Shown: positions 11,860-23,029 of the stretch, piece by piece
How positions within the stretch are numbered: position 1 is the stretch's first letter
Layout of the letters: every line of letters starts with the position of its first letter
Position numbers and translations under genes: made by a program
Notes under the pieces: generated by a model
What the model was told of the DNA's origin: nothing
The model's input: the letters and a program-made list of their open reading frames with translations, nothing else
Databases searched by the model: none
Assembly: GCF_002095485.1 (NCBI RefSeq)
Contig: NZ_MLFS01000024.1
Span: 1-57,533 of the forward strand
Length of the DNA: 57,533 bases
Direction: 5' to 3'
Source: Pantoea wallisii
GTDB taxonomy: Bacteria > Pseudomonadota > Gammaproteobacteria > Enterobacterales > Enterobacteriaceae

Positions 11860-13153
11860 ATGAAGAACTGGAGAATGCTGATTCTTGGTGTGGCGATTAC
11901 CGCTAACACTGCGTTCGCAGCCCCACAGGTGTTGATAAAGTTGCTGCAGTCGTGAACAACGGCGTGGTGCTGGAGAGTGACGTCGACAACATGATGCGCA
12001 CGGTGAAAGCCCAGGCGCAGCAGGCCGGTCAGCAATTACCTGATGACAACACATTGCGTCATCAGATCCTTGAACGCCAGGTCATGGATAACATCATTCT
12101 GCAAATGGGTGAGAAAGCCGGTTTACAGATCAGCGATCAGCAGCTGGATCAGGCGATTCAGAACATTGCGGCCCAAAACCGCATGAGCCTTGACCAGCTG
12201 CGCAGCCGTCTGGCCTATGACGGCATGAACTACAACGATTATCGCGCGCAGATCCGCAAAGAGATGCTGATCTCGGAAGTGCGCAATAATGAAGTACGCC
12301 GTCGCGTGACGATTCTGCCGCAGGAGGTGGATACGCTGGCAACGCAGATTGGCTCCCAGAATACGCAGGGAACCGAGCTGAACATCAGCCAGATTCTGCT
12401 GCCGCTGCCGGAAAATCCTACGCAGCAGCAGGTGGATGATCAGGAGGCGCTGGCGCGTCAGCTGGTGGGTGAGCTGAAAGGCGGTGCCGACTTTGGCAAA
12501 CTGGCCGTAACCTACTCTGCCGATCCACAGGCGCTGAAAGGCGGCAACATGGGCTGGGCAAAATCGAAGAGCTGCCTACCCTGTTCTCGCAGGCGCTGAG
12601 CAGTGCGAAGAAAGGCGATGTTGTGGGTCCGATCCGCTCAGGTGTGGGCTTTCATATCCTGAAAGTTAACGACCTGCGCGGTGAGAGCAAGAATATCTCT
12701 GTTACTGAAGTACATGCACGCCACATTCTGCTGAAGCCTTCGCCCATCCTCAGTGACGAGCAGGCGCGTCAGAAGATTGAACAGATTGCCGCGGACATTA
12801 AGAGCGGTAAAACCAGCTTCGCGGCAGCGGCCAAACAGTTCTCTGACGATCCCGGTTCAGCGAATCAGGGCGGCGATCTCGGCTGGGCCTCACCGGATAT
12901 CTACGACCCGGCGTTCCGTGATGCGCTGCTGAAGCTGCAGAAGGGCCAGGTCTCCGCGCCGGTCCACTCCTCTTTCGGCTGGCATCTGATTCAGCTGATG
13001 GATACCCGTCAGGTGGATAAAACCGATGCGGCGCAGAAAGAGCGCGCTTACCGCCTGCTGTTCAACCGTAAGTTCGCTGAAGAGGCGCAAACCTGGATGC
13101 AGGAGCAGCGCGCCAGTGCTTATGTGAAGATTCTGGATGGTAATGCTCAGTAA
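11860..13153 (+). CDS. surA: Periplasmic chaperone / prolyl isomerase SurA (two frame breaks)
   Basis: Periplasmic chaperone that escorts outer-membrane proteins, LptD among them, to the Bam complex. The start at ATG 11860 gives a signal peptide [20 protein letters not shown] cleaved before APQV. Two breaks occur. After APQV the frame runs to a stop at 11955, and a G added at about 11931 restores [14 protein letters not shown]. After GGNMGWA at 12560-12563 an A added to the AAAA run restores [14 protein letters not shown]. The repaired product is 431 residues (E. coli 428). Two parvulin domains are visible: the first around [17 protein letters not shown], the second with [11 protein letters not shown] and [10 protein letters not shown]. 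The stop overlaps the start of pdxA. Confidence 0.94.
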
Positions 13154-14135
13154 TTATCGCGTTGTCATCACGCCCGGCGAACCCGCCGGGATTGGTCCCG
13201 ATCTCACCGTACAGCTGGCGCAGCAAAACTGGCCGGTTGAGCTGGTTGTGTGCGCGGATGGCGACGTACTGCGCCAGCGCGCCGCACAGCTCGGTTTACC
13301 GCTGACGCTGCGCGACTATCAGCCTGGCACTGCCGCTCAGCCGCAGCAGGCGGGTACGCTGACGCTGTTGCAGGTCGACTGCGCACAGCCGGTTACGCCG
13401 GGTGAGCTGAACGTCGCGAACGGGCACTACGTGCTGGCCACACTGGCACGCGCCTGCGATGGCTGTATTAACGGCGAGTTTGCCGCATTGATTACCGGGC
13501 CGGTGCACAAAGGCGTTATTAATGATGCCGGCATCGCCTTTACCGGCCATACCGAATTCTTCGCCGATCGCGCCGGTGGCGATCGCGTGGTGATGATGCT
13601 GGCAACCGAAGAGCTGCGCGTGGCGCTGGCAACGACGCATCTGCCGCTGAAAGCGGTAGCTGACGCCATTACCCGCGAAAGCCTGCATGAAGTGATCACC
13701 ATCCTGCATCAGGATTTGCAGCAGAAGTTTGGTCTGGCTAATCCCCATATCTTCGTCTGCGGCCTGAATCCGCACGCGGGTGAAAGCGGTCATATGGGCC
13801 GTGAAGAGATCGACACCATTATTCCCGCGCTTGACGCACTGCGTCAGCAGGGCATGCAGCTGACCGGTCCGCTACCGGCCGATACGCTGTTTCAGCCGAA
13901 ATATCTGCAACATGCCGATGCGGTACTGGCGATGTATCACGACCAGGGCCTGCCGGTACTAAAATTTCAGGGGTTTGGCCGCGCGGTGAATATCACCCTT
14001 GGCCTGCCCTTTATCCGGACTTCTGTTGACCACGGCACCGCGCTGGAACTGGCCGGTCTGGGCACAGCAGAGCCGGGCAGCTTTATCACGGCGCTTAATC
14101 TCGCCATCACTATGATCAAGAGCAGTAATGAATAA
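13143..14135 (+). CDS. pdxA: 4-hydroxythreonine-4-phosphate dehydrogenase PdxA
   Basis: NAD-dependent oxidative decarboxylase of pyridoxal phosphate synthesis (DXP-dependent route). I choose ATG 13143 ([18 protein letters not shown]), which lines up with the E. coli start and gives 330 residues; an ATG at 13137 is also in frame. The metal-binding His residues sit in [19 protein letters not shown] and [11 protein letters not shown]. The start overlaps the end of surA and the end overlaps rsmA by 8 bases, so translation is coupled across the three genes. Confidence 0.97.
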   Translation: MLSNYRVVITPGEPAGIGPDLTVQLAQQNWPVELVVCADGDVLRQRAAQLGLPLTLRDYQPGTAAQPQQAGTLTLLQVDCAQPVTPGELNVANGHYVLATLARACDGCINGEFAALITGPVHKGVINDAGIAFTGHTEFFADRAGGDRVVMMLATEELRVALATTHLPLKAVADAITRESLHEVITILHQDLQQKFGLANPHIFVCGLNPHAGESGHMGREEIDTIIPALDALRQQGMQLTGPLPADTLFQPKYLQHADAVLAMYHDQGLPVLKFQGFGRAVNITLGLPFIRTSVDHGTALELAGLGTAEPGSFITALNLAITMIKSSNE

Positions 14136-14952
14136 TCGCGTCCATCAGGGGCATTACGCCCGTAAACGTTTCGGGCAGAACTTCCTGAACGATCAATACA
14201 TTATCGACAGCATCGTCTCCGCTATCCACCCGCAAAAAGGGGAAGCGCTGGTGGAGATCGGCCCCGGCCTGGGTGCGTTAACCGAGCCGGTAGGTGAGCG
14301 CCTGGATGCGCTTACCGTTGTTGAACTGGACCGCGACCTTGCCGCGCGTTTGCAGACGCATCCGTTTCTCGGTCCGAAGCTGACTATTTATCAGCAGGAT
14401 GCGATGACCTTCGATTTCTCTGCGCTGGCGCAGGAGAAAGGTCAGCCGCTGCGGGTGTTCGGTAACCTGCCGTACAATATCTCCACGCCGCTGATGTTCC
14501 ATCTTTTCAGCTATACTGGTTCGATTAAAGACATGCACTTCATGCTGCAGAAAGAGGTGGTCAACCGTCTGGTGGCTGGCCCGGGCAGCAAAGCGTATGG
14601 TCGCCTTAGCGTGATGGCGCAGTACTACTGCCAGGTGATCCCGGTGCTGGAAGTGCCACCACAATCCTTTACCCCGCCGCCTAAAGTGGATTCGGCGGTG
14701 GTGCGTCTGGTGCCCTTTACCCAGCCGCCCTATCCGGTTAGCGACGTGCGTCTGCTTAGCCGTATCACCACGGAAGCGTTTGGTCAGCGTCGTAAAACGC
14801 TGCGTAACAGTCTGGTCCATCTGTTCACGGCAGGCGCGCTGGACGAATTGAATATTGATGCCTCGCTGCGTGCCGAGAACGTCACGGTGGCGCAGTATTG
14901 CCAGCTGGCAAACTGGCTGGGCAATCATCAGGCTGAATCTGCGGAGAACTGA
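14128..14952 (+). CDS. rsmA: 16S rRNA dimethyladenosine transferase RsmA (KsgA)
   Basis: Dimethylates A1518 and A1519 in helix 45 of 16S rRNA, a late checkpoint of 30S assembly; loss gives kasugamycin resistance in E. coli. The 274-residue product (E. coli 273) carries the SAM-binding [12 protein letters not shown], the acidic VVELDRDLA, and the catalytic motif GNLPYNIST near residue 113. The C-terminal helical domain ([11 protein letters not shown]) is complete. It starts 8 bases inside pdxA and ends 4 bases before apaG. Confidence 0.98.
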   Translation: MNNRVHQGHYARKRFGQNFLNDQYIIDSIVSAIHPQKGEALVEIGPGLGALTEPVGERLDALTVVELDRDLAARLQTHPFLGPKLTIYQQDAMTFDFSALAQEKGQPLRVFGNLPYNISTPLMFHLFSYTGSIKDMHFMLQKEVVNRLVAGPGSKAYGRLSVMAQYYCQVIPVLEVPPQSFTPPPKVDSAVVRLVPFTQPPYPVSDVRLLSRITTEAFGQRRKTLRNSLVHLFTAGALDELNIDASLRAENVTVAQYCQLANWLGNHQAESAEN

Positions 14953-14956
14953 GTGC

Positions 14957-15334
14957 ATGAGTGAAATGGCCCGCGTTTGTGTCCAGGTACTGAGCCAGTA
15001 TGTGGAGTCGCAATCCTCTCCCGAAGAGGATCGTTACGTGTTTGCCTACACCATCACTATTCGTAACCTGGGGCGCAATAGCGTGCAGCTGCTTAGCCGC
15101 TACTGGCTGATCACCAACGGCAACGGTCGCGAAACAGAAGTTCGCGGTGACGGCGTGGTGGGCGAGCAGCCACATATTGCGCCAGGCAGCGAGTTCCAGT
15201 ACACCAGCGGCGCGATTCTTGAGACGCCCATGGGCACCATGCAGGGCCACTATGTGATGATCGACGCCGAGGGCGAAGAGTTCCACGTCGAGATTCCGGT
15301 ATTCCGCCTCGCAATACAAACCTACATTCATTAA
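14957..15334 (+). CDS. apaG: ApaG domain protein (CorD family)
   Basis: Small ApaG-fold protein, a fibronectin III-like sandwich, found next to apaH in most enterobacteria; its molecular role is not well defined (linked in Salmonella to cobalt/magnesium phenotypes). The start is ATG 14957 ([20 protein letters not shown]), 125 residues as in E. coli; an upstream in-frame extension exists but overlaps rsmA and is not conserved. The family core [15 protein letters not shown] and the Gly-rich [22 protein letters not shown] are intact. Confidence 0.96.
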   Translation: MSEMARVCVQVLSQYVESQSSPEEDRYVFAYTITIRNLGRNSVQLLSRYWLITNGNGRETEVRGDGVVGEQPHIAPGSEFQYTSGAILETPMGTMQGHYVMIDAEGEEFHVEIPVFRLAIQTYIH

Positions 15335-15383
15335 TTCTCCCCCGCCCGGCCTGTCCGGGCGGCGCGTTTTAACCGGACTAACA

Positions 15384-16259
15384 ATGAGCACATACCTGAT
15401 TGGTGATATCCACGGCTGTTATGACGAGCTGCGAGCGCTACTGGCACAGGTTGATTTCGATCCGCAGCAGGATGAACTGTGGTTAACCGGCGACCTTGTC
15501 GCTCGCGGACCGGCTTCACTTGACGTGTTGCGCTACGTGAAATCGCTCGGCGACAGCGTGCGCCTGGTATTGGGCAACCACGATCTGCATCTGCTGGCAG
15601 TGTATGCCGGCATCAGCCGCAACAAGCCAAAAGATCGCCTGACGCCGCTGCTGGAAGCCGATGATGCCGATGAGCTGATCAACTGGCTGCGTCGCCAGCC
15701 TCTGTTGCAGGTGGATGAGGAGAAGAAGCTGCTAATGGCCCACGCAGGCATTACGCCACAATGGGATCTGGAAACGGCAAAAATGTGCGCGCGGGAAGTG
15801 GAAGCGGTGCTCTCCAGCGACAGCTACCCGCTATTCCTGGATGCTATGTATGGCGATATGCCTAACAACTGGACGCCAGAGCTTAGCGGGCTGGCGCGCC
15901 TGCGTTTCAGCACCAACGCGCTCACGCGGATGCGTTTCTGCTTCCCGAACGGCCAGCTCGACATGATTTGTAAGGAGGCGCCTGACTCTGCGCCACCGCC
16001 GCTGAAGCCGTGGTTTAATGTGCCAGGAAAAATCAGCAGCGACTACACACAAATCTTCGGACACTGGGCATCGCTGGAAGGGAAAGGCACACCGGAGCAT
16101 GTTATCGGGCTGGATACCGGCTGCTGCTGGGGCGGAACGCTGACCCTGCTGCACTGGGAGACACAGCAGTACTTTGTGCAGGCCTCTAATCGCGAGCAGG
16201 CGATGGCAGAAAGTGTTGCGGCTTTGCATCCGCCAGTGAATGATGTGATACCGGAGTAG
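15384..16259 (+). CDS. apaH: Symmetrical bis(5'-nucleosyl)-tetraphosphatase ApaH
   Basis: Hydrolyses Ap4A to two ADP and removes Np4 caps from RNA, keeping alarmone levels low. It is a metallophosphoesterase with the family motifs GDIHGC (residues 7-12), GDLVARGP and GNHDLH; the later metal ligands are in LMAHAGI and FGHWASLEG. At 291 residues it is about ten longer than E. coli ApaH, the difference lying in the poorly conserved C-terminus. Last gene of the lptD cluster; it converges on folA. Confidence 0.97.
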   Translation: MSTYLIGDIHGCYDELRALLAQVDFDPQQDELWLTGDLVARGPASLDVLRYVKSLGDSVRLVLGNHDLHLLAVYAGISRNKPKDRLTPLLEADDADELINWLRRQPLLQVDEEKKLLMAHAGITPQWDLETAKMCAREVEAVLSSDSYPLFLDAMYGDMPNNWTPELSGLARLRFSTNALTRMRFCFPNGQLDMICKEAPDSAPPPLKPWFNVPGKISSDYTQIFGHWASLEGKGTPEHVIGLDTGCCWGGTLTLLHWETQQYFVQASNREQAMAESVAALHPPVNDVIPE

Positions 16260-16288
16260 CCCGGATGTCGGGCGGTTGAGCGGCGGCT

Positions 16289-16308
16289 GGTCACCCTGAA
16301 GGGTGACC
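16289..16308. repeat. 20-bp palindrome after apaH
   Basis: GGTCACCCTGAAGGGTGACC, 8-bp stem and 4-base loop, 30 bases after the apaH stop. No T-run follows. Same GGTC...GACC frame as the palindromes at 8395, 40730 and 49455. Confidence 0.65.
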
Positions 16309-16389
16309 CTGCCCGGTTTGGCATCATCAAGATGCTGTCCCGGCATAGACCATTCGATACCCTGTAATATCGTCCAGGCTTAGTCTCAG

Positions 16390-16409
16390 GGTGCGCATTG
16401 ATGCGCACC
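16390..16409. repeat. 20-bp palindrome between apaH and folA
   Basis: GGTGCGCATTGATGCGCACC, 39 bases before the folA stop as read on the plus strand. Nearly identical to the palindrome at 49577-49596, which differs only at the two central bases (TG versus TC). REP-like element. Confidence 0.7.
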
Positions 16410-16447
16410 GGGAAGAGGCGTTCTGCGTTATTACGCTATGTCCGCTG

Positions 16448-16930
16448 TCAGCGGCGGCGATCGAGAATCTCAAAACAGTAGCTGTGCGAATTCTGCGCGT
16501 CGGCATCGTGAAACTCGCTGAAGGTTGACTGCCACTCATCCGGCTCGTAATCCGGGAACTGCGTATCGCCTTCTACTTCCGCATCAATGTGCGTCAGATA
16601 CAGACGGTCAGCGCGCGCCAGCATCTGCTCATAAATACGTCCGCCGCCAATCACCATCAACTCTTCAACATCACCGGCTGCTTTCACCGCCTCATCCAGC
16701 GATGTCACCCAGGTCACACCTTCGTGCGTACCTGGCTTGCTGCTCACTACAATATTCAGACGCCCCGGTAACGGTCGGCCAATTGATTCAAAGGTCAGAC
16801 GGCCCATAATCACCGGCTTGTTCAGCGTATTGCGTTTGAACCATGCCAGATCGGCCGGCAGATTCCATGGCATGGCGTTTTCCATACCAATAATACGATC
16901 CGCAGCAAGCGCCGCGATCAAACTAATCAT
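16448..16930 (-). CDS. folA: Dihydrofolate reductase FolA
   Basis: NADPH-dependent reduction of dihydrofolate to tetrahydrofolate; the target of trimethoprim. The start is ATG at 16930 ([32 protein letters not shown]... in the family frame), giving 160 residues against 159 in E. coli; a longer open frame upstream is not conserved. The active-site acidic residue sits in [10 protein letters not shown] (Asp27 equivalent), the NADPH-binding [15 protein letters not shown] and [10 protein letters not shown] are present. Convergent with apaH. The kefC-kefF genes that lie near folA in E. coli are not here. Confidence 0.96.
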   Translation of the reverse strand: MISLIAALAADRIIGMENAMPWNLPADLAWFKRNTLNKPVIMGRLTFESIGRPLPGRLNIVVSSKPGTHEGVTWVTSLDEAVKAAGDVEELMVIGGGRIYEQMLARADRLYLTHIDAEVEGDTQFPDYEPDEWQSTFSEFHDADAQNSHSYCFEILDRRR

Positions 16931-17183
16931 GTTAAAAGACCTACAGGGAAAAAATTGGCGCAATGATACGTAAAGGCGAAACTTTCGTCGATAGGGCGAC
17001 CCCGCTAATTGCGTAAAGCTCCTATGCCACCGCATTTTGCGCAATGGCAGAGTTTTACTCCGACTTTCTCACAATAGGTGGAAAGAGCCGCCAGAATCGA
17101 CCAGCGAGGCGGCACAACTCAGGGTGAAAGTCCGGTCTGGCGAGGAACAGTGTAAAGAAAAACGCACTCTGTGCGAAAAAGAG

Positions 17184-17205
17184 AACGGCTCCCGCAGGAG
17201 CCGTT
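17184..17205 (-). terminator. Intrinsic terminator of the porin gene
   Basis: Stem AACGGCTCC / GGAGCCGTT with loop CGCA, starting 10 bases after the porin stop on the minus strand and followed there by CTCTTTTTC. Confidence 0.85.
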
Positions 17206-17215
17206 AAGCGCTGGA

Positions 17216-18358
17216 TTAGAAGTCGTAGCGCAGGCGTACCAGGTTAACGTTACCCAGTGATTTATCGGTGCTGGAGGTGATCACGTATTCGTAATCAACA
17301 CGGAAGCCGTAGTCGAGCTGCGCGCTCACGCCGACGCCGTTATCGATACGCTTGTAGTTGCGGCCGTTAACGAACTCCAGACGGTCGCCCATGAAGTAAG
17401 GCTGGATAGATTTAACCGCATACTGGCCGATCGGGAATTTGTAACCGGCGAAGTACTCCACGCCCCAGGCATCATCCGCAAAGTAGCTGTTCACGGTGTT
17501 CAGTTTGGTTGGTGCGTAGTTCTGGTACCAGCCCGCGCCAGCGGAGAGCGTCCAGTTATCTGGCGTCCAGCTCAGCGCGGTACCGTAGATGTTCTGGTCA
17601 TAACGCTTGCTGTCGCCGTTGCCCGGGTTACGGATGTCTGCACGGGTGTAGTTCCATGCCGTGCCCCACGCCAGGTCTTTGCTGATGTGATAGTTCACAC
17701 CCAGCGAGCCGCCGCCCTGACGCTTATAACGCATGCCGTTGCCCGGCAGGTATTCGTTATCGGCAAACAGGTACGATGCGTAAACATCGACATCGCCGAA
17801 GGTGTTTTTATACTTCAGCATTTTACGTGAACGGTAAGATCCGTCGTAGTCGCCATTGATACCGTTGCCCGGCGCCTGGGCCAGCATATCGTAATCCCAG
17901 ATATCGGTTTTCGCGCCGACAACATCATAGTAAACGCTGTTCTGTTGGCCAAAGTAGAGTTCGCCCAGCGATGCGCTCTTGAAGCCGGTATAGAGCTGAC
18001 GGCGGGAGGTATTATTTGCGCCGTCCGCATGATGGTGATCCCAGCCCCACCATGCCGGGAAGTTAACGCCCAGCTCGTAGTAGCCTACCCAGCTGACATC
18101 ATCAAACAGGTAGTAGTTTGCGGTGAAACGGAAACGGGAGCCGCCATCGTAGCCATTACGCTTATATGATTTATCGTTAACACCGTTCTGATGCATGAAC
18201 TGTGGACGAATGCTGCCGCCCACTTTGAAATCAAGACGGCTAAGCGGGTCGCCCGCCTGTGGATCCTGCTTCAGCAGAGTGACTTCTGCCTGGCTGGCAA
18301 GTGGCGCAACGGCGAGAAACGCCGCAACTGCGCTGAGAGTGAAAGCACGCATTTTCAT
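17216..18358 (-). CDS. Outer-membrane porin
   Basis: Probable general or solute-specific beta-barrel porin of 380 residues. A signal peptide MKMRAFTLSAVAAFLAVAPL ends SQA, with cleavage expected before EVTLLKQ. The mature part has alternating aromatic/polar strands typical of barrels (RFRFTANYYLFDD, GYYELGVNFPAWWGWD, LRYDF) and the C-terminal Phe recognised by the Bam machinery. It is not the OmpC/OmpF/PhoE type by its N-terminus, and I cannot name the substrate. It stands alone between folA and carB, where E. coli has the carnitine genes and kefFC, so this is a lineage-specific insertion relative to E. coli. It has its own terminator. Confidence 0.85.
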   Translation of the reverse strand: MKMRAFTLSAVAAFLAVAPLASQAEVTLLKQDPQAGDPLSRLDFKVGGSIRPQFMHQNGVNDKSYKRNGYDGGSRFRFTANYYLFDDVSWVGYYELGVNFPAWWGWDHHHADGANNTSRRQLYTGFKSASLGELYFGQQNSVYYDVVGAKTDIWDYDMLAQAPGNGINGDYDGSYRSRKMLKYKNTFGDVDVYASYLFADNEYLPGNGMRYKRQGGGSLGVNYHISKDLAWGTAWNYTRADIRNPGNGDSKRYDQNIYGTALSWTPDNWTLSAGAGWYQNYAPTKLNTVNSYFADDAWGVEYFAGYKFPIGQYAVKSIQPYFMGDRLEFVNGRNYKRIDNGVGVSAQLDYGFRVDYEYVITSSTDKSLGNVNLVRLRYDF

Positions 18359-18552
18359 TTTTTATATCCCGGTAAAGGTGAGCGCTCTATTGGTGAGCGG
18401 GCAAGATAGTACGGTGCGCTTTACGGGATCGTATTTATAATTTTGTGCGAATAATCCTAAATGTAACCATTTTCGCATTAAGTGATAAAACTTATGTCAA
18501 ACCAATAGAATTTACACACATAAGCTTATGCAACCACAGCTAAACAAATAAA

Positions 18553-18579
18553 AAAAACGGCCCCAAAGGAGCCGTTTTT
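18553..18579 (-). terminator. Intrinsic terminator of carAB
   Basis: On the minus strand, 19 bases after the carB stop: stem ACGGCTCC / GGGGCCGT (one G-T pair), loop TTT, flanked by A-runs and followed by at least seven T. Confidence 0.88.
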
Positions 18580-18597
18580 ATACTGCTAATCGATTGA

Positions 18598-21500
18598 TTA
18601 CCCTTTGATTAGCGCGTGCATCTCCTGCACGGAGATCACTTTTTCAGTCGGATCGGCGTTCAGCGCCATTGCCGTGGCAAAGCCGCCGTTCAGCGTGGTG
18701 TCGTAATGCACTTTGTATTGCAGCGCACTGCGGCGGATTAACTTCGAATCCTCAATCGCCTGGCGCCCTGCTGTGGTGTTAACGATATAAGCGTATTCAC
18801 CATTCTTCAGACGATCCTGAATGTGTGGACGACCTTCATGCACCTTATTGACCAGACGTGGATTAATACCCGCCTCACCCAGCACCACGGCAGTACCGTG
18901 CGTCGCATCCAGCTCGAAACCGAACTTCTGCAGCTTCGCCGCCAGGTCAACAATACGTTTCTTATCGCCTTCACGTACTGACAGTAGCGCACGACCGCTC
19001 TTCTTCATGTTGCTCTGCGCACCCAGCATCGCTTTCGCAAACGCTTCGGCAAAGGTACGGCCAACGCCCATCACTTCGCCGGTTGAACGCATCTCCGGGC
19101 CAAGGATCGGGTCAACACCCTGGAACTTGTTGAACGGCAGTACTACCTCTTTCACCGAGTAGTACGGTGGAATCACCTCTTCGGTTACGCCCTGCTCAGC
19201 CAGCGTTTTGCCTGCCATAACGCGCGCTGCCACTTTCGCCAGCGGTACGCCGGTAGCTTTGGAGACAAACGGCACGGTACGCGCGGCACGCGGGTTAACT
19301 TCAATCAGGTAGACTTCGTTATCCTTCACCGCAAACTGGACGTTCATCAGACCACGCACGTTCAGCTCAAAGGCCAGCTTCTCTACCTGCTGACGCATCA
19401 CGTTCTGGATTTCGGTGCTCAGCGTATAGGCCGGCAGCGAACAGGCCGAGTCGCCCGAGTGCACGCCCGCCTGCTCAATATGCTCCATGATGCCGCCAAT
19501 CAGCACACGCTCGCCGTCGCAAATAGCATCAACGTCTACTTCCACCGCGTCATCCAGGAAGCGATCCAGCAACACCGGCGCATCGTTAGAGACCGAGACC
19601 GCCGTCTGGAAGTAACGCTTGAGGTCAACTTCGTCATAGACGATCTCCATGGCGCGGCCGCCCAGCACGTAGGAAGGACGCACCACCAGCGGATAGCCGA
19701 TGCCAGCCGCTTTCTCTACCGCCTGCTCCAGCGTGGCAACGGTGGCGTTGGCCGGTTGTTTCAGATTGAGGCGGTCTACTGCCTGCTGGAAACGCTCACG
19801 GTCTTCTGCACGGTCAATGGCGTCCGGGCTGGTACCGATAACCGGTACGCCAGCGGCTTCCAGCGCGCGCGCCAGCTTCAGCGGCGTCTGGCCACCGTAC
19901 TGGACGATCACACCTTTTGGCTGCTCGATCCGCACGATCTCCAGTACATCTTCCAGCGTGACCGGCTCGAAATAGAGGCGATCTGAGGTGTCGTAGTCGG
20001 TTGAGACGGTCTCCGGGTTACAGTTCACCATAATGGTTTCGTAACCGTCTTCACGCAGCGCCAGCGCCGCGTGCACGCAGCAGTAATCGAACTCGATGCC
20101 CTGGCCGATACGGTTTGGACCGCCGCCCAGCACCATGATTTTGTCACGATCCTGGTTCGGATTGGCTTCGCACTCCTCTTCATAGGTGGAGTACATATAG
20201 GCGGTATCGGTAGAGAATTCAGCGGCGCAGGTATCGACGCGCTTATAGACCGGGTGCAGGTTGTACTGCTGGCGCAGCTTACGGATTTCACCTTCCGCCA
20301 CGCCCGCCAGCGTCGCCAGACGCGCATCGGCAAAGCCTTTACGCTTCAGGGCGCGCAGGAAGCCGGCATCCAGTGAATTAACGCCTTCACGTGCGACCTG
20401 CTCTTCCAGACGGACCAGCTCTTCAATCTGCACCAGGAACCAGCGGTCAATGTTGGTCAGGTTGAACACGCCATCCACCGACATACCGGCGCGGAACGCA
20501 TCGGCGATGTACCAGATACGGTCAGAACCAGCATCTTTCAGCTCGCGACGGATGCGGGTCAGCGCGTCGGCATCATCCAGATCCACTTTCGGGTCGAAAC
20601 CGTTAGCGCCCACTTCCAGACCGCGCAGCGCTTTCTGCATCGACTCCTGGAAGGTACGGCCAATCGCCATCACTTCACCAACCGACTTCATCTGCGTGGT
20701 CAGGCGATCGTTCGCGCCGGCAAACTTCTCAAAGTTAAAGCGTGGGATCTTGGTGACAACATAGTCGATAGAGGGTTCAAACGAGGCCGGCGTGCGGCCA
20801 CCGGTGATGTCATTCATCAGCTCATCAAGCGTGAAACCTACCGCCAGTTTCGCGGCCACTTTGGCAATCGGGAAACCGGTGGCTTTTGACGCCAGCGCCG
20901 AGGAGCGTGATACACGCGGGTTCATCTCAATAACAATCAGACGGCCATCTTTCGGGTTCACCGAGAACTGCACGTTAGAACCGCCGGTCTCTACACCGAT
21001 TTCACGCAGTACCGCCAGCGAGGCGTTACGCATGATCTGGTACTCTTTGTCGGTCAGGGTTTGCGCCGGGGCCACGGTAATGGAGTCGCCGGTGTGAATG
21101 CCCATGGCGTCAAAGTTCTCAATAGAGCAGACGATGATGCAGTTGTCGTTTTTATCACGCACCACCTCCATCTCGTACTCTTTCCAGCCAATCAGCGACT
21201 CATCAATCAGCAGCTCGTTAGTCGGCGAGAGATCCAGACCGCGCTCGCAAATCTCTTCAAACTCTTCGCGGTTGTAGGCGATACCGCCACCGGTGCCGCC
21301 CATGGTAAAGGAGGGACGGATAATGCACGGGAAGCCGACATCTTCGGCCACTGCCAGCGCCTCTTCCATGGTGTGCGCAATGCCGGAGCGGGCCGTATCC
21401 AGGCCAATGCTCTTCATCGCCACGTCAAAACGGCGGCGATCTTCAGCTTTATCAATGGCGTCAGCGGTCGCACCAATCATGGTGACGCCGAACTCCTCCA

Positions 21501-21822
21501 GCACCCCCTGACGCTCCAGCTCCAGCGCGCAGTTCAGCGCCGTCTGGCCGCCCATGGTAGGCAGTACGGCATCCGGACGCTCTTTCTCAATGATCTTACG
21601 CACCACTTCCCAGTGGATGGGCTCGATATAGGTTGCATCAGCCATCTCCGGGTCGGTCATGATAGTCGCCGGGTTAGAGTTCACCAGGATAACGCGGTAA
21701 CCCTCTTCACGCAGCGCTTTACACGCCTGCGCACCGGAGTAGTCAAATTCACATGCCTGGCCAATCACAATCGGGCCAGCGCCAAGGATCAGGATGGATT
21801 TTATGTCAGTACGTTTTGGCAT
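18598..21822 (-). CDS. carB: Carbamoyl-phosphate synthase large subunit CarB
   Basis: Large synthetase subunit: makes carbamoyl phosphate from bicarbonate, ammonia delivered by CarA, and two ATP, feeding arginine and pyrimidine synthesis. The 1074-residue product (E. coli 1073) is complete. Two homologous ATP-grasp halves are visible: [17 protein letters not shown] starts the first, [16 protein letters not shown] the second, with [21 protein letters not shown] and [16 protein letters not shown] as matching metal/ATP regions. The C-terminal MGS-like allosteric domain (last about 140 residues) binds UMP and ornithine. It lies 13 bases after carA, and a terminator follows. Confidence 0.98.
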   Translation of the reverse strand: MPKRTDIKSILILGAGPIVIGQACEFDYSGAQACKALREEGYRVILVNSNPATIMTDPEMADATYIEPIHWEVVRKIIEKERPDAVLPTMGGQTALNCALELERQGVLEEFGVTMIGATADAIDKAEDRRRFDVAMKSIGLDTARSGIAHTMEEALAVAEDVGFPCIIRPSFTMGGTGGGIAYNREEFEEICERGLDLSPTNELLIDESLIGWKEYEMEVVRDKNDNCIIVCSIENFDAMGIHTGDSITVAPAQTLTDKEYQIMRNASLAVLREIGVETGGSNVQFSVNPKDGRLIVIEMNPRVSRSSALASKATGFPIAKVAAKLAVGFTLDELMNDITGGRTPASFEPSIDYVVTKIPRFNFEKFAGANDRLTTQMKSVGEVMAIGRTFQESMQKALRGLEVGANGFDPKVDLDDADALTRIRRELKDAGSDRIWYIADAFRAGMSVDGVFNLTNIDRWFLVQIEELVRLEEQVAREGVNSLDAGFLRALKRKGFADARLATLAGVAEGEIRKLRQQYNLHPVYKRVDTCAAEFSTDTAYMYSTYEEECEANPNQDRDKIMVLGGGPNRIGQGIEFDYCCVHAALALREDGYETIMVNCNPETVSTDYDTSDRLYFEPVTLEDVLEIVRIEQPKGVIVQYGGQTPLKLARALEAAGVPVIGTSPDAIDRAEDRERFQQAVDRLNLKQPANATVATLEQAVEKAAGIGYPLVVRPSYVLGGRAMEIVYDEVDLKRYFQTAVSVSNDAPVLLDRFLDDAVEVDVDAICDGERVLIGGIMEHIEQAGVHSGDSACSLPAYTLSTEIQNVMRQQVEKLAFELNVRGLMNVQFAVKDNEVYLIEVNPRAARTVPFVSKATGVPLAKVAARVMAGKTLAEQGVTEEVIPPYYSVKEVVLPFNKFQGVDPILGPEMRSTGEVMGVGRTFAEAFAKAMLGAQSNMKKSGRALLSVREGDKKRIVDLAAKLQKFGFELDATHGTAVVLGEAGINPRLVNKVHEGRPHIQDRLKNGEYAYIVNTTAGRQAIEDSKLIRRSALQYKVHYDTTLNGGFATAMALNADPTEKVISVQEMHALIKG

Positions 21823-21835
21823 CGTGGGCTCCTGA

Positions 21836-22982
21836 TTACTTCGCGTTTGAACGGTAAGCTTCGATCAGTTCGATAAAGTGATCGAACAGCGGCGCCGCGT
21901 CGTGCGGGCCAGGGCTCGCTTCAGGGTGTCCCTGGAAGCTGAAGGCCGGTTTGTCAGTGCGGTGAATCCCCTGCACCGTCTGGTCGAACAGAGAGACGTG
22001 CGTGACGCGCAGATTAGCCGGCAGATTGCTTTCATCGACGGCGAAACCGTGGTTCTGCGCGGTGATCATCACCGTATTATTGTCGAGATCTTTTACCGGA
22101 TGGTTGCCGCCGTGGTGGCCAAGCTTCATCTTCACGGTTTTCGCACCGCTCGCCAGGGCCAGCAGCTGATGGCCAAGACAGATACCAAACACCGGGATGT
22201 CGGTCTGCAGGAAAGCCTGAATCGCCTTGATGGCGTAATCGCACGGCTCCGGATCGCCCGGTCCGTTGGACAGGAAAACACCATCCGGATTCAGCGCCAG
22301 TACCTCTTCGGCTGGGTTTGTGCCGGCACGACCGTCAGGCGGCAGCCGCGATCCACCAGCATGCGCAGGATGTTGCGTTTCGCGCCGTAGTCATACGCCA
22401 CTACATGGAAGGGCAGCTGCTCAGCACTTTGCTGCTCTGGCAGGCCGTCTTTCAGCGTCCAGCTCCCCTGCTGCCACGCATAAGTTTCCGCCGTGGTAAC
22501 CTCTTTTGCCAGATCCATGCCTTTCAGCCCCGGGAACGCCTGAGCTTTTTGCAGCGCCAGCGCAGCATCCGGATTATCACCGGCAATAATGCAGCCGTTC
22601 AGCGCCCCTTTTTCACGCAGCAGACGCGTCAGCTTGCGGGTATCAATATCGGCGATGCCCACAATGTTATTGCGCTGCAGATACGCTGACAGGCTCTCTT
22701 CACTGCGGAAGTTGCTGGTAATCAGCGGCAGGTCGCGGATAACAAGGCCCTGAGCGTGAATTTGGCTGGACTCTTCATCGGCGGTATTGGCGCCAACGTT
22801 GCGATATGGGGATAAGTGAGGGTGACGATCTGGCGGGAATAGGAGGGATCAGTGAGGATTTCTTGATAACCGGTCATTGACGTGTTGAAAACGACCTCCC
22901 CCACTGCCGAACCCGTTGCCCCGATGGCCCGACCGTGGAATTGGGTTCCGTCTTCCAGAACCAAGAGCGCTGACTTAATCAA
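21836..22982 (-). CDS. carA: Carbamoyl-phosphate synthase small subunit CarA (UUG start; two frame breaks)
   Basis: Glutaminase subunit that supplies ammonia to CarB. The start is TTG at 22982-22980, preceded by GGAGG at good spacing ([20 protein letters not shown]); E. coli carA is known to use UUG as well. Two breaks occur. After TYPHI at about 22801 one C on the plus strand restores [19 protein letters not shown]. At the GGG 22314-22316 one more G restores [20 protein letters not shown]. The repaired gene encodes exactly 382 residues, the E. coli length. The class I glutaminase nucleophile Cys is in [13 protein letters not shown] and the His/Glu pair in [12 protein letters not shown]. Both breaks look like undercalled runs of identical bases. 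Confidence 0.95.
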
Positions 22983-22994
22983 AACATCCTCCAG

Positions 22995-23029
22995 GGAATA
23001 AACAGTCACAATATCTGCATATTAATTCA
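22995..23029 (-). promoter_or_regulatory. Two ARG boxes (ArgR operator) upstream of carA
   Basis: Two matches to the ArgR half-operator TGAAT-W4-ATTCA: TGCATATTAATTCA at 23016-23029 (one mismatch) and GGAATAAACAGTCA at 22995-23008 (about three mismatches). Their centres are 21 bases apart, the usual spacing for adjacent ARG boxes on one DNA face. They lie 13-47 bases before the carA start, as the arginine-repressed P2 promoter does in E. coli. Inferred: ArgR-arginine repression of carAB. Confidence 0.7.

Noticed and set aside
14278..14958. 226-codon ORF antisense to rsmA
   Set aside because: Same reasoning; the sense gene is fully conserved.
18380..18540. CRP or OmpR site upstream of the porin
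   Set aside because: AT-rich with a TTGACA on the minus strand (18500-18495), but no matching -10 at proper spacing and no convincing activator palindrome.
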